Source: Brevundimonas sp. NIBR11
GTDB taxonomy: Bacteria; Pseudomonadota; Alphaproteobacteria; Caulobacterales; Caulobacteraceae
Direction: 5' to 3'
NCBI RefSeq assembly: GCF_027912535.1
Contig: NZ_CP115465.1
Location: forward strand, 3,018,001-3,082,000
DNA length: 64,000 nt
Shown piece by piece: positions 14,380 to 24,550 of this stretch; within the stretch, counting starts at the first letter, position 1; each line of letters starts with the position of its first letter. A program made the position numbers and the translations under genes. A model generated the notes under the pieces. That model searched no databases and was not told where the DNA came from. It saw nothing but the letters and a program-made list of their open reading frames with translations.

Positions 14380-17064
14380 ATGAACGCCCCCCTCTCCCAT
14401 CCGCCGAAGACCGACGTCCCTGACGGCGTCACGCCGTTCATGGCGCAATATCTGGCGGCCAAGGCGTCGCAGCCGGATGCGATCCTGTTCTTCCGCATGG
14501 GCGATTTCTACGAGCTGTTCTTCAAGGACGCCGAGGTGGTCGCGGGCGCCATCGGCCTGACCCTGACCAAGCGGGGCAAGCATCTGGGCGAGGACATCGC
14601 CATGTGCGGCATGCCCCACCATGCGGCCGAGGGCTATATCGCCCGACTGATCCGCCAGGGGTTCAAGGTCGCCATCTGCGAGCAGATGGAGGATCCAGCC
14701 GAGGCCAAGAAGCGCGGATCGAAAGCCATCGTCCGGCGCGACATCGTGCGCGTGGTGACGCCGGGCACCCTGACCGAGGATTCGCTGCTGGATGCGCGGG
14801 GCGCGAACCGGCTGGCGGCGGTGACGATCCGCAAGGGCCGTGCGGCCGTGGCGGTGGTCGAGCTGTCGGCGGGGGCGGTGGATTGCGTCGCCTGCGAGAT
14901 CGGCGATCTGGCCGCGACGCTGGCGGCGTTCCGGCCGAGCGAGGTTCTGGTCACCGACAAACTGTTCTCCGACCCGGAGCTGAAGGGCGCACTGGACGGG
15001 TCGGGAGGCGTGGTTCAGGCGCTCGCCTCGGCCATCGCGGAGCCGGCGGCGGCGGGGACGCGGGTCGCAAGGCTCTACGGCGTCGCCTCTCTGGACGGGT
15101 TCGGCGCGTTCGAGGAGGCGGAAGTCTCCGCGCTGGGCCTCATCGCCGCCTATCTGGAGACGACCCAGGCCGGCAAGATCCCGGCTCTGTCGCCGCCGAG
15201 GCGGTCGGGCGACGCGGGCTTCCTCGCCATCGACCCGGCGACGCGGTTGTCGCTCGAAATCGACCGGACGCAGAGGGGGGAGCGGGAGGGCTCTCTGCTC
15301 GCCTGCATCGACCGGACGGTGACCTCGGGCGGGGCGCGGGCCCTGGCCGAACGGATCGCCCGGCCGCTGAGGAATCCGGTCGAAATCAATCATGGACTGG
15401 ATGCGGTCGAGTGGCTGCTGGAGCGGCGCTCGCTGCGCCGGGATATACGCGATGGGCTAAAGGCGTCGGCCGATGTGGCGCGGGCCGTGTCGCGGCTGGC
15501 TCTGGGACGCGGCGGACCGCGCGATCTGGCGGGCATCCGCTCAGGTCTGACGATCGCGGAAGGGATCGCCGGACTGTTCACGGTTTCGCCCGACCCGCTG
15601 ACAGGACCGCCCGCTCGGATCGTGGGATGTCTCGACCGTCTGACCCTGTCGCCCGAGGTGGCGCGGCTGATGCTGGATCTGGCCGAGGGGCTGATCGTGG
15701 AGCCGCCGCATCTGGCGCGCGACGGCGGCTTCGTGCGGCCGGGCTTCCGGCCGGAGCTGGATGCGTCCCGGGCCCTGCGCGACGACAGCCGCCGGGTCGT
15801 GGCCGATCTGGAAGCGCGTGCCGTGGCGGAGAGCGGCGTGCCATTCAAGATCAGGCACAACGCGGTTCTGGGCTATTTCCTCGAGACCACGGCTAAGCAC
15901 GCCGAACCCCTGTTCCGGGCGGGACCGGAGAGCCCGTTCATCCACCGCCAGACCCTGGCGGCCCAGGTGCGGTTCACCACCGTCGAACTGTCGGAGCTGG
16001 ACGCCAAGATCAGCCAGGCCGGGCATCGGGCGCTCGCCATGGAGGGCGAGACCTTCGAGGGCTGGCGGCAGACCGTGCAGGCGCTCGCCATGCCGTTGCA
16101 GGCCGTGGCCGACGCGCTGGCTGAACTGGACGCCACGGCGGCCCTCGCCGAGTGGGCGGAAGAAGTCGGGGCGGTGCGGCCGCTGGTGGACGATTCGAAA
16201 GTCTTCGCCGTCGAGGCCGGTCGCCACCCCGTCGTCGAGGCGGCGGTGAAACGGGCGGGCGACCCCTTCACGCCAAATAACTGTCGACTGGACGGCGACG
16301 GGATCGGCTGCGCGCGCCTCAGCATCGTCACCGGGCCGAACATGGCCGGCAAGTCGACCTTCCTGCGCCAGAACGCCCTGCTGGTGGTCCTGGCGCAAGG
16401 CGGATGTTTCGTGCCGGCGAAGTCGATGCGGCTGGGCGTCGTCGATCGGCTGTTCAGTCGCGTCGGCGCCGGGGACGATCTGGCGCGCGGACGGTCCACC
16501 TTCATGATGGAGATGGTCGAGACCGCCGCCATCCTGACCCAGGCGACGGATCGCAGCTTCGTCGTGCTGGACGAGATCGGGCGCGGCACGGCGACCTACG
16601 ACGGTCTGGCCATCGCCTGGGCCTGCGCCGAGGCCCTGCACGATGTGAACAAGGCCCGGACCCTGTTCGCGACCCACTATCACGAGCTGGCGCGGCTGGA
16701 GGAGCGGCTGGACCACGTGTGCAACCTCTCCATGAAGGCGAAGGAGTGGAACGGGGAGCTCGTCTTCCTGCACGAGGCGGCGCCCGGGGCGGCCGACCGC
16801 TCCTATGGCGTGCAGGTGGCGAAACTGGCGGGCGTGCCTCCGGCCGTGGTGGCGCGCGCCCGGTCTGTGCTCGACCGGCTGGAGACCGAGAAGGCGGCGC
16901 AGGGGCGGCTGGACGACCTGCCGCTGTTCGCCTTGGCGGAGCCTGCGCCCCTGCTGATGAAGTCGGCCATCGACGAGGCGGTGGCGGCGCTGGATCCAGA
17001 CACACTCAGCCCCCGTGAGGCGCTGGAGGCGCTGTACCGGTTGAAGGGACTGGCGAAGTCGTGA
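14380..17064 (+). CDS. mutS: DNA mismatch repair protein MutS
   Basis: An 894-aa MutS. The mismatch-contacting Phe and Glu lie in FFRMGDFYELFFKDA (F43-Y-E45). The connector, lever and clamp regions follow, and the ATPase has Walker A GPNMAGKSTFLRQ (about residue 652), the Q-loop/ABC region GDDLARGRSTFMMEMVE, Walker B FVVLDEIGRGTATYDGLAIAW and TLFATHYHEL. It binds mismatches and small loops after replication and recruits MutL, which is not in the window. Its stop overlaps the GTG of glnD (GTGA). Confidence 0.97.
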   Translation: MNAPLSHPPKTDVPDGVTPFMAQYLAAKASQPDAILFFRMGDFYELFFKDAEVVAGAIGLTLTKRGKHLGEDIAMCGMPHHAAEGYIARLIRQGFKVAICEQMEDPAEAKKRGSKAIVRRDIVRVVTPGTLTEDSLLDARGANRLAAVTIRKGRAAVAVVELSAGAVDCVACEIGDLAATLAAFRPSEVLVTDKLFSDPELKGALDGSGGVVQALASAIAEPAAAGTRVARLYGVASLDGFGAFEEAEVSALGLIAAYLETTQAGKIPALSPPRRSGDAGFLAIDPATRLSLEIDRTQRGEREGSLLACIDRTVTSGGARALAERIARPLRNPVEINHGLDAVEWLLERRSLRRDIRDGLKASADVARAVSRLALGRGGPRDLAGIRSGLTIAEGIAGLFTVSPDPLTGPPARIVGCLDRLTLSPEVARLMLDLAEGLIVEPPHLARDGGFVRPGFRPELDASRALRDDSRRVVADLEARAVAESGVPFKIRHNAVLGYFLETTAKHAEPLFRAGPESPFIHRQTLAAQVRFTTVELSELDAKISQAGHRALAMEGETFEGWRQTVQALAMPLQAVADALAELDATAALAEWAEEVGAVRPLVDDSKVFAVEAGRHPVVEAAVKRAGDPFTPNNCRLDGDGIGCARLSIVTGPNMAGKSTFLRQNALLVVLAQGGCFVPAKSMRLGVVDRLFSRVGAGDDLARGRSTFMMEMVETAAILTQATDRSFVVLDEIGRGTATYDGLAIAWACAEALHDVNKARTLFATHYHELARLEERLDHVCNLSMKAKEWNGELVFLHEAAPGAADRSYGVQVAKLAGVPPAVVARARSVLDRLETEKAAQGRLDDLPLFALAEPAPLLMKSAIDEAVAALDPDTLSPREALEALYRLKGLAKS

Positions 17065-19736
17065 CCTCGCCGCTCGACGTCCGTCTCGACGCCCTCGTCG
17101 GCGCCTCGGGCGTGCGTCCCGCCGTCGCCGCGATTTTGAAGGACCACTACGACGCCGCCCGCGAAAAGATCGCGACGAAGCTGGCCAATGGTTTGCCGGG
17201 CGTCGAGGTCGCCCGCCTCTACGCCGCCGCCGCCGACGAACTGCTGATCGCTCTGTGGCGGTTCACCACCGAGACCCTCTATCCGTCGCACAATCCGACC
17301 GAGGCCGAGAAGCTGAGCCTGATCGCCGTCGGCGGCTATGGGCGGGGGGTGCTGGCGCCGTTCTCGGACCTCGACCTCGTCTTCCTGCGTCCGTGGAAGA
17401 CGACCGCCCGCACCGAGACGGTGGCTGAGTTCATGCTCTACGTCCTGTGGGATCTGGGGCTGAAGGTCGGGTCGTCGGCCCGGTCGGTGGAGGAGGCGCT
17501 GTCTCTCGCCCGCACCGACATGACCATCCGCACGGCGCTTCTGGAGGCGCGCTCCCTGGCGGGGGACGCCCATCTGACCGAGGATTTCCTCTGGCGCTTC
17601 CGAGGCATGGTGACCAACGCCGACCCTCGCCCCTTCATCGCCGCCAAGATGGAGGAGCGCGACAATCGGCACTCCAAATCCGGCGCCGTCCGCTATCGCG
17701 TCGAGCCCAACATCAAGGACGGCAAGGGGGGGCTTCGCGACCTCAACACCCTTTTCTGGATCGCCCGGTCCCTGGCGCCGGAAAGCCCGCTCGGCGCCAA
17801 GGTGCTGGACGACCTGCTGACGCCCCGCGAACGCCGCACCTTCGAGGAGGCCTTCGACTTCCTGTGGCGGGTGCGGGCCCATCTGCATCTGGCGGCCGGG
17901 CGGGCCGAGGAGAAGCTGACCTTCGACCTCCAGCCCGAGGTGGCGCGGCGGATGGGGTGGCGAGGCCGAGGCGACGAGCCGGCGGTCGAGCGCTTCATGC
18001 GCCGCTACTTCCTCGTCGCCCGCGACGTCGGCGCCCTGACCCGGGCCATGAGCGCGACCCTGGAGGCCCGCCAGCAGAAGAAGACGCTGAGCCTGTCGCG
18101 TCTGATCCCCGGCCGGAAGAAGACCCTCGGCGTGCCGGGCTTCATCCTCGACGGCGGCCGTCTGTCGGTCACGGGGACGGAGGTCTTCGCCGAGGACCCG
18201 GTCAAGCTCCTCACCCTGTTCGTGACGGCGGATCAGCACGATCTGGACGTCCATCCCCACGCCTTCTCCGCCGTGACCCGGTCGCTGGCCCTGGTGACGC
18301 CGAAGCTGAGGCGCGATCCGCGCGCGACGGCGGCCTTGCTGCACGTCCTGGCCCACGGACAAAGGCCCTATCGCGTCCTGACCATCATGAACGAGGCGGG
18401 ATTGCTGGGCCGGTTCCTGCCGGAGTGGGGCCGGATCGTCGGCCAGACCCAGTTCAACATGTACCACGCCTATACGGTCGACGAGCATACGCTGCAGGCC
18501 ATCGGCATCATCAACGACATCCAGCGCGGCAAGCTGAAGGACGACCATCCGCTGGCCACGGAGGTGGTCCACCTCATCGCCGATTTCGAGGCGCTGATGC
18601 TGGCCATGTTCCTGCACGACGTCGGCAAGGGCGGGGAGCGGGGGCAGCTGGAGGATGGAGCCATCTCCGCCCGGCGGGCCTGCGAACGGCTGGGCGTCGA
18701 TCCCCGGCGGATCGAGATCGTCGTCTGGCTGGTGCGGAACCACCTCGCCCTGTCGGACTATGCCCAGAAGCGGGACGTGTCGGATCCGGCGACGGTGCGC
18801 GCCTTCGCCGAGCAGGTGGGCGATCCCGAGCGGTTGCGCATGCTGCTCGTCCTGACCGTGGCCGATATTCGCGCCGTGGGGCCGGGGGTGTGGAACAGCT
18901 GGAAAGGCCAGTTGATGCGCAGCCTCTACGCCGCCGTGGAGGCCCTTTTCCGGGGGGAGGACCTTCAGACCGCGGATCCCCTGGCCGAACACGCCGATCT
19001 GGTCGCGCGCGCCCATGCCGGAGGCGCGGCGGTCGAGGCGCGGACCTGCGCCGCCGGGCAGATCGAGGAGACGACGGAGATCGCGCTGGCGACACGCGAC
19101 CGGCCCGGTCTGTTCGCCGACCTCGCCGCCGTGCTGGCCGCCGCGGGGGCCGACGTGACGGGGGCGCGGGTGGCCACCGCCGCCGACGGCACGGTGCTGG
19201 ACGTGTTTCAGGTCCAGGACGGCGCCGACCAGCCCTATGGCCAGGCCGAGCCGCGCCGACTGAAATCCCTGATCGTGGCCCTTGAGGCGGCGGCCAAGGG
19301 GGAGGCGCCGGTCGCCCCGCCGGCCATGCCCCGGCCGTCGCCTCGCCGGGCCGTGTTCGATGTCCGGCCGGTGGTGATGATCGACAATGCGGCCTCGGCC
19401 GACGCCACCGTCATCGAGGTCTCGGGCGCCGACCGGCCGGGCCTGCTGGCCGAACTGTCGCGCACCCTGTCCGACCACGACCTGTCGATCCGCTCGGCGC
19501 ACGTCGCCGGCTTCGGAGAACGGGCGGTGGACAGCTTCTACGTCACCGACCGCAAGGGCCGGAAACTGAAGTCCGACGGCCTGCTGGACGAGGTTCACGC
19601 CGCGCTGGAGACCGTTCTCGACCGCGCCCCGGCCGCGCCGGAAGGCCGTCGCATCACCGCCGCCCGCGCCAGCGCGCGCGACGTCTCCGAACTGCGCCCC
19701 AGGAAGCCCGTTTCCCCCGCCTCGGAAGCGGGCTAA
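17061..19736 (+). CDS. glnD: bifunctional PII uridylyltransferase/uridylyl-removing enzyme GlnD
   Basis: An 891-aa GlnD, the glutamine sensor that adds or removes UMP on the PII protein. Domains in order: nucleotidyltransferase (SLIAVGGYGRGVLAPFSDLDL, about residue 90-110), the linker PNIKDGKGGLRDLNTLFWIA, the HD hydrolase domain (MYHAYTVDEHTLQAI and ALMLAMFLHDVGKGG) and two C-terminal ACT domains (TRDRPGLFADLAAVLAAAGAD and GADRPGLLAELSRTLSDHDL). The start is a GTG overlapping the mutS stop. It is slightly shorter at the N-terminus than some relatives. Confidence 0.97.
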   Translation: MTSPLDVRLDALVGASGVRPAVAAILKDHYDAAREKIATKLANGLPGVEVARLYAAAADELLIALWRFTTETLYPSHNPTEAEKLSLIAVGGYGRGVLAPFSDLDLVFLRPWKTTARTETVAEFMLYVLWDLGLKVGSSARSVEEALSLARTDMTIRTALLEARSLAGDAHLTEDFLWRFRGMVTNADPRPFIAAKMEERDNRHSKSGAVRYRVEPNIKDGKGGLRDLNTLFWIARSLAPESPLGAKVLDDLLTPRERRTFEEAFDFLWRVRAHLHLAAGRAEEKLTFDLQPEVARRMGWRGRGDEPAVERFMRRYFLVARDVGALTRAMSATLEARQQKKTLSLSRLIPGRKKTLGVPGFILDGGRLSVTGTEVFAEDPVKLLTLFVTADQHDLDVHPHAFSAVTRSLALVTPKLRRDPRATAALLHVLAHGQRPYRVLTIMNEAGLLGRFLPEWGRIVGQTQFNMYHAYTVDEHTLQAIGIINDIQRGKLKDDHPLATEVVHLIADFEALMLAMFLHDVGKGGERGQLEDGAISARRACERLGVDPRRIEIVVWLVRNHLALSDYAQKRDVSDPATVRAFAEQVGDPERLRMLLVLTVADIRAVGPGVWNSWKGQLMRSLYAAVEALFRGEDLQTADPLAEHADLVARAHAGGAAVEARTCAAGQIEETTEIALATRDRPGLFADLAAVLAAAGADVTGARVATAADGTVLDVFQVQDGADQPYGQAEPRRLKSLIVALEAAAKGEAPVAPPAMPRPSPRRAVFDVRPVVMIDNAASADATVIEVSGADRPGLLAELSRTLSDHDLSIRSAHVAGFGERAVDSFYVTDRKGRKLKSDGLLDEVHAALETVLDRAPAAPEGRRITAARASARDVSELRPRKPVSPASEAG

Positions 19737-19769
19737 GCGACATTTCGCCGCGCGTGTTGAGGGTCGTCC

Positions 19770-21485
19770 GTGTCCAAGCCTGATCTGCCCGAACCGATCG
19801 AGCCCGCCGCCCCCATCGCCGGCGCGACCGCGACCGTCGAGCCCCTGGTCCAGCCGCCCGCCTCCGCCACGACGGCCCAACCTCGTGGAGAAAAGAAGGG
19901 CGGCGGCATGCTGCGGTCCTCGGCCATCTTCAGCGGCCTGACGCTGGTCAGCCGGGTCGTCGGCTTCATGCGCGACCTGGCCATCAGCTACGCCATGGGC
20001 GCCTCGGCGAGCCCTGCGGCGGACGCCTACAACACCGCGCTCAGCTTCCCGAACCTGTTCCGCCGCATCTTCGCCGAGGGCGCCTTCGCCGCCGCCTTCG
20101 TGCCCGCCTACGCCAAGACGCTGGAGACCGAAGGCCCCGAGGCCGCCGACAAGGTCGCAACCGATGCGTTGGCCGCCGTCGCCCTGGTCACCGTGGCCCT
20201 GACCCTCGTGGCCCAGCTGGCGATGCCGTGGATCATGACGGTGATCAACATCGGCTTCCTGGACGATCCGGCCCGGTTCAAGCTGGCCGTGGTCCTGACC
20301 CAGATCACCATGCCCTACCTGCCCTGTATGGCCATCGCCGCCCTGCTGTCGGGGGCGCTGAACGCGCGGGGCCGGTTCATCGTCTCGGGCGCCTATCCGA
20401 TCCTGCTGAACCTCATCATGCTGGCCTGCGTCCTGCCGGCGGCGGGGGATCAGGTCCAGGCCGCCTACGCCGCCTCCTGGGGCGTGCTGGTCGCCGGCAT
20501 CGCCCAGGCGGGCCTTTGCTGGTGGGCGGTGCGCAAGGCGGGCGCCAATATCGGGCTCGGCCTGCCCAAGCTGACCCCGGCGGTGAAGGCGATCATCATC
20601 ACCGCCGTGCCCGCCGCCATCGGCAACTCGGCGACGCAGATCAACGTCTTCATCTCGGGCAATCTGGCCAGCTTCCAGGCCGGCGGGCGGACCTGGCTGG
20701 CGACGGCGGATCGGCTGTACCAACTGCCGCTCGGCCTCGTCGGGGTGGCGATCGGCATCGCCCTGTTGCCCCGTCTGTCCGCAGCGGTGGCGTCGCAGAA
20801 CCACGAACAGCAGCAGTCCTCGATGGACGAGGCCCTAGCCCTGTCCATGGCCCTGACCCTTCCGGCGGCGGCGGCCCTGATGGCCATGCCCTATTTCCTG
20901 ATCGACGCCCTGTTCACGCGCGGCGCCTTCCTGCAGTTCGACGCCCAGCAGACGGCGGCGGCCCTGTTCCACTTCGGCTGGGGCGTGCCGGCCTTCGTCC
21001 TGATCCGCATCCTGGCCCCGGCCTATTTCGCGCGCCGGGACACCAAGTCCCCCATGATCTTCGCCCTGATCAACGTCGCGGTCGGGTCGGCGGGGATGCT
21101 GGCGCTGTACAACCTCGGCCTCGGCGTTCCGGGGATCGCGGCGGGGACCAGCATCGGCGCCTGGGCCAATGCGCTCCTGCTCGGCGGCTTCCTGTTCAAG
21201 CGCGGCCACTATCGCCCCAGTCTGGCGGCGACGTCGCGCCTGACCCGGATCGCGCTCGCCAGCGCCGGTCTGGCCGCCGTCGTGGCGGCCGCCTCCTGGG
21301 CCCGGCCGTGGCTGCAGGGCGGGGTCGAGACGGCGCTGGCCGCGCTGGGATCGACCCACGGCGCCAAGGAGATCACCGTCACGGTCGTCGCCGCGGCCGG
21401 GGGCCTGACCTATGTCGCCCTGGCCTTCGCCACCCGCGCCATCACCCTGGCCGAGGTCAAGGGTCTGGTCCGGCGTTCGCGCTGA
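19770..21485 (+). CDS. murJ: lipid II flippase MurJ
   Basis: A 571-aa polytopic membrane protein of the MATE-like MviN/MurJ family with about 14 helices. Characteristic are SRVVGFMRDLAISYAMGAS, AYNTALSFPNLFRRIFAEGAFAAAFVPAY, GNSATQINVFISG and PTRPSG-like YQLPLGLVGVAIGIALLPRLS. It moves lipid II to the periplasmic side for peptidoglycan synthesis. The start is a GTG at 19770, which leaves a polar, Pro/Ala-rich N-terminal extension of about 47 residues before the first helix; the ATG before LRSSAIFSG is an alternative. It follows glnD by 33 bp. Confidence 0.95.
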   Translation: MSKPDLPEPIEPAAPIAGATATVEPLVQPPASATTAQPRGEKKGGGMLRSSAIFSGLTLVSRVVGFMRDLAISYAMGASASPAADAYNTALSFPNLFRRIFAEGAFAAAFVPAYAKTLETEGPEAADKVATDALAAVALVTVALTLVAQLAMPWIMTVINIGFLDDPARFKLAVVLTQITMPYLPCMAIAALLSGALNARGRFIVSGAYPILLNLIMLACVLPAAGDQVQAAYAASWGVLVAGIAQAGLCWWAVRKAGANIGLGLPKLTPAVKAIIITAVPAAIGNSATQINVFISGNLASFQAGGRTWLATADRLYQLPLGLVGVAIGIALLPRLSAAVASQNHEQQQSSMDEALALSMALTLPAAAALMAMPYFLIDALFTRGAFLQFDAQQTAAALFHFGWGVPAFVLIRILAPAYFARRDTKSPMIFALINVAVGSAGMLALYNLGLGVPGIAAGTSIGAWANALLLGGFLFKRGHYRPSLAATSRLTRIALASAGLAAVVAAASWARPWLQGGVETALAALGSTHGAKEITVTVVAAAGGLTYVALAFATRAITLAEVKGLVRRSR

Positions 21486-21532
21486 TGCCGGACCGCTTGC
21501 CCTTCGCCCGCCGCTAGGGCATTTCCCGCGCC

Positions 21533-22573
21533 ATGTCCGACGCCTCCCCGACCGTTCCCGCTTACGCCGGACCCCGCCGCATCCTCAGCGGCATCCAGGC
21601 CTCCGGCGCCTTGCACCTGGGCAACTATCTGGGCGCGCTGAAGCGGTTCACCGCGCTTCAGGATCAGGCTCCGACCTTCGTCTTCGTCGCCGACATGCAC
21701 GCCATCACCGTCTGGCAGGACCCGGCCCTGCTGACCGCCCAGACGCGCGAGATCGCCGCCGCCTATCTGGCCTCGGGTCTGGATCCGAAGAAGACCGTCA
21801 TCTTCCCGCAGTCGGCCGTGCGCGCCCACGCCGACCTGGCCTGGGTGTTCAACTGCGTCGCCCGACTGGGCTGGCTCGACCGGATGACCCAGTTCAAGGA
21901 GAAGTCCGGCAAGCACAAGGAACGGGCCTCGGTCGGTCTCTACACCTACCCCGTGCTCCAGGCCGCCGACATCCTGCTCTACAAGGCGACCGAGGTGCCG
22001 GTGGGCGAGGACCAGAAACAGCACCTGGAACTGACCCGCGACATCGCCGGCAAGTTCAACAACGACTTCGGCGTCCCCGGCTACTTCCCCCTGCCCGAAC
22101 CGGTGATCCAGGGGCCAGGCACGCGCGTCATGTCGCTCCGGGACGGCTCGGCCAAGATGTCGAAGTCCGATCCGTCGGATCAGTCGCGCATCAACCTGAC
22201 CGACGACGCCGACACGATCGCGGCCAAGATCCGGAAGTCCAAGACCGACATGGGCGTGATGCCGCAGGTCGGAGAGAGCCTGGACGACCGGCCCGAGATT
22301 CGGAATCTGATCGCCATCTACGCCGCCCTGTCGGAGCAGACGAAGGATCAGGTCACGGCACAGTTCGCCGGTCAGGGCTTTGGCGCCTTCAAGCCCGCGC
22401 TGGCCGATCTGGCGGTGGAGGCCCTGGCCCCCGTGACCGCCGAGATGCGCCGCCTGATGGCCGATCCATCCGAGATCGACCGCGTGCTCAAGGATGGCGC
22501 CGAACGCGCGGCCGAGGTCGCCGACCCTGTGGTGGCCGAGGTCAAGAAGATCGTCGGCTTCTGGCAGGCCTGA
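21533..22573 (+). CDS. trpS: tryptophan-tRNA ligase
   Basis: A 346-aa class I aminoacyl-tRNA synthetase. The HIGH-type motif is [14 protein letters not shown] (HLGN at 28-31) and the KMSKS motif is at about residues 208-212. TrpRS-specific stretches include [30 protein letters not shown] and [16 protein letters not shown]. It charges tRNA-Trp. The gene follows murJ by about 47 bp; in several alphaproteobacteria murJ and trpS are neighbours. Confidence 0.97.
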   Translation: MSDASPTVPAYAGPRRILSGIQASGALHLGNYLGALKRFTALQDQAPTFVFVADMHAITVWQDPALLTAQTREIAAAYLASGLDPKKTVIFPQSAVRAHADLAWVFNCVARLGWLDRMTQFKEKSGKHKERASVGLYTYPVLQAADILLYKATEVPVGEDQKQHLELTRDIAGKFNNDFGVPGYFPLPEPVIQGPGTRVMSLRDGSAKMSKSDPSDQSRINLTDDADTIAAKIRKSKTDMGVMPQVGESLDDRPEIRNLIAIYAALSEQTKDQVTAQFAGQGFGAFKPALADLAVEALAPVTAEMRRLMADPSEIDRVLKDGAERAAEVADPVVAEVKKIVGFWQA

Positions 22574-22642
22574 TCCGCGGTTTTCGGCTCCGGCATCGTG
22601 CTCCGGGCTGACGCGAAAGCCAGCGCAGGCTAAAGCCTCGCC

Positions 22643-23332
22643 ATGAGCCATCCGCTGGACCGCGCCGTCTGGAACGCCCTGACCACCCGGCTGTCGGGCT
22701 TCGTGACAGGCGACAGCGACGCCCGCGCCGTGCGGATCGATCCGGAGGTCGGGGTCTTCGTGTCGGGGGCCGACAGCTCGCCGGAGACGCTCGCCGCCAT
22801 GGCCGATCTGGCCCGGCGTCATCCGGGCGCGGGCATGGTCGAACACGCCGACGGGCCGCTGGGCGAGGCCGAACTGCCGGGCGTGGCGATCGTCAACCGC
22901 GTGCCTCTGGTCCAGATGGCCTGCACGGCCCTGACGCCGGGCGGATCGGATCTGGCCTACGAGACCCTGACCGAGGCCGATGCGCCCGAGATGCTGGCCC
23001 TGGCGATCCTGACCAAGCCCGGGCCGTTCCGGTCGCGGACGCGGGAGCTGGGGCCGTTCATCGGCGTCAGGCGTGACGGCCGGTTGGTCGCCATGGCCGG
23101 TCGGCGGATGCGGGTCGACGGCTTCACCGAGTTGAGCGGCGTCTGCACCCACCCGGACCATCGCGGCAAGGGCTATGCGGCGGGCCTGTCCCGCGCAGTG
23201 GTCGGCGAGATCCACGCGAGCGGCGAGGGGGCGTTCCTGCACGCCTTCGCCGAGCACGACGCGACGATCGCCTTCTACCGTTCGCTGGGCTTCGAGGTCC
23301 GGGCGCCGATGACCTACACGATCTTCCGATAG
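22643..23332 (+). CDS. GNAT family N-acetyltransferase, FR47-like
   Basis: A 229-aa protein whose C-terminal half is a GNAT domain: GRRMRVDGFTELSGVCTHPDHRGKGYAAGLSRAVV contains the acetyl-CoA loop R-G-K-G-Y-A, and the end HDATIAFYRSLGFEVR matches N/D-x-x-A-I-x-F-Y-x-x-L-G-F. The N-terminal half is a separate region seen in FR47-like GNAT proteins. The substrate is not known. The next gene (OsmC) starts 10 bp later and its ribosome site overlaps this stop codon, so they are co-transcribed. Confidence 0.85.
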   Translation: MSHPLDRAVWNALTTRLSGFVTGDSDARAVRIDPEVGVFVSGADSSPETLAAMADLARRHPGAGMVEHADGPLGEAELPGVAIVNRVPLVQMACTALTPGGSDLAYETLTEADAPEMLALAILTKPGPFRSRTRELGPFIGVRRDGRLVAMAGRRMRVDGFTELSGVCTHPDHRGKGYAAGLSRAVVGEIHASGEGAFLHAFAEHDATIAFYRSLGFEVRAPMTYTIFR

Positions 23333-23342
23333 GAGCGCGCCG

Positions 23343-23807
23343 ATGAGCGAGCATGTCGCCACCATCGCCTGGACCCGGGGCGACCAGCCGTTCGCCGACA
23401 AACACTATTCCCGCGCCCACGACTGGACCTTCGACGGCGGGGCGGTGGTGCGGGGATCCTCGGCGCCGTCCAGCGTGCGCGTCCCCTTCTCCGATCCGGC
23501 GGCGGTCGATCCCGAGGAGGCGATGGTGGCCTCCCTGTCGAGCTGCCACATGCTGTGGTTCCTCGACTTCGCGGCGCGGGCGGGGCTGGTGGTGGATCGC
23601 TACGAGGATCAGGCGTCGGGCACGCTGGGCCGGAACGAGGCCGGGCGCAGCTACATGAGCGCGGTGACCCTGCGGCCCACCACGACATTCAGCGGCCGCC
23701 AGCCGGATCAGGCCGAACTCGATCACCTGCACCACGAGGCGCACCAGAGCTGCGACATGGCCAACTCCGTGCGGGCGACGATCACGGTTCTGGCGACCCT
23801 GGATTAG
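23343..23807 (+). CDS. OsmC/Ohr family protein
   Basis: A 154-aa OsmC-fold protein. The first redox Cys lies in MVASLSSCHMLWFLDFAARAG, matching the family A-S-x-x-x-C-H helix, and the second Cys in HHEAHQSCDMANSV. The family reduces organic or fatty-acid hydroperoxides through these two cysteines with lipoylated proteins as partners in the Ohr branch. This member is the OsmC-like subtype; the precise substrate is open. Start ATG at 23343 with AGGAG upstream. The stop overlaps that of the convergent hydrolase gene (TTAG). Confidence 0.88.
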   Translation: MSEHVATIAWTRGDQPFADKHYSRAHDWTFDGGAVVRGSSAPSSVRVPFSDPAAVDPEEAMVASLSSCHMLWFLDFAARAGLVVDRYEDQASGTLGRNEAGRSYMSAVTLRPTTTFSGRQPDQAELDHLHHEAHQSCDMANSVRATITVLATLD

Positions 23808-24550
23808 GTTCGCGCCTTCAGGAAACCGACGAAGCGCTGGATCGCCTCGACCGTCGCCTCAGGGTCGTAGCGGATTTTGGGATGGGTCAGGCCGGGCTCG
23901 TCGAAGGCATGTGTGGCGTCGACGACCCATTCCTCGATGTCGGACCCGGCGGCGCGGGCGTGGTCGAGCGCAAGCTCGTAGTCCTTGCGTTTGGCCAGAT
24001 GATCCCGCGTCGGGATGATCACCAGGGCGTCCAGGGCGCGGCGCCAGCGGAACCAGCGGCTGCGGGCCGGGAAGGCGACATAGGGATAGGGCATGAAGGC
24101 CCCGACGACGCCCGACAGGTCGGCGTTCTGCGGGTCCGCGATAAAGGCCGCGCCGCGCTTTTCGAGCTTCTCCGTCATCAGGTCCATGATGGCCCAGGCG
24201 CCGTGGCTCCAGCCGGCGAGGACGATGCGGCTCGGCTCGGCGTCGGGCAGGTCTTTCGCGAAGGTCGCGGCCGCCATGACGTCCCCGGCCCGCGTGCCGC
24301 CGCGCAGCAGGAGGCCGGTGCAGACGAAGGTGCGGACGAAGGCGTCGGACCAGCCGCGCGCGATGAAGCTCTCGACCGTCACCGCCATCCAGCCGGCCTC
24401 GGCCGCCGCCTCGGCATAGCGGTGCAGATGCTCGCGCACCCCGCCGCAGCCGGGGAAGATCAGGACGACCGGGAAGGGGCCGGGGCCCTCGGGGCGGCGG
24501 ATGATGAGCGAGGCTTTGAGCTTCGCCCATCGCTCCGCCAGCGTCTCCAT
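23804..24550 (-). CDS. dienelactone hydrolase family protein (copy 1)
   Basis: A 248-aa alpha/beta-hydrolase of the DLH group. The oxyanion region is VVLIFPGCGGVREHLHRYA, the nucleophile elbow AGWSHGAWA (Ser instead of the Cys of true dienelactone hydrolases), the acid probably Asp in IPTRDHL and the base His in VVDATHAFDEPG. It is clearly a paralogue of the gene just upstream: METLAERWAKL versus MDTLSDRWAKL at the start, and shared GCGG, RGWS, CTGL-x-LRG and SHG-x-W motifs. The substrate is unknown. Its start overlaps the upstream stop as TGATG. Confidence 0.85.
   Translation of the reverse strand: METLAERWAKLKASLIIRRPEGPGPFPVVLIFPGCGGVREHLHRYAEAAAEAGWMAVTVESFIARGWSDAFVRTFVCTGLLLRGGTRAGDVMAAATFAKDLPDAEPSRIVLAGWSHGAWAIMDLMTEKLEKRGAAFIADPQNADLSGVVGAFMPYPYVAFPARSRWFRWRRALDALVIIPTRDHLAKRKDYELALDHARAAGSDIEEWVVDATHAFDEPGLTHPKIRYDPEATVEAIQRFVGFLKART

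Noticed and set aside
16803..20804. Very long minus-strand open frame (over 1300 codons) antisense to mutS, glnD and murJ
   Set aside because: It lies opposite three well-recognised genes, its composition (Arg, Gly, His, Gln) is that of a reversed high-GC codon pattern, and no family motifs appear.
21410..23401. 663-codon minus-strand frame opposite trpS and the GNAT gene
   Set aside because: Same shadow-frame composition; trpS has HIGH and KMSKS motifs on the plus strand.
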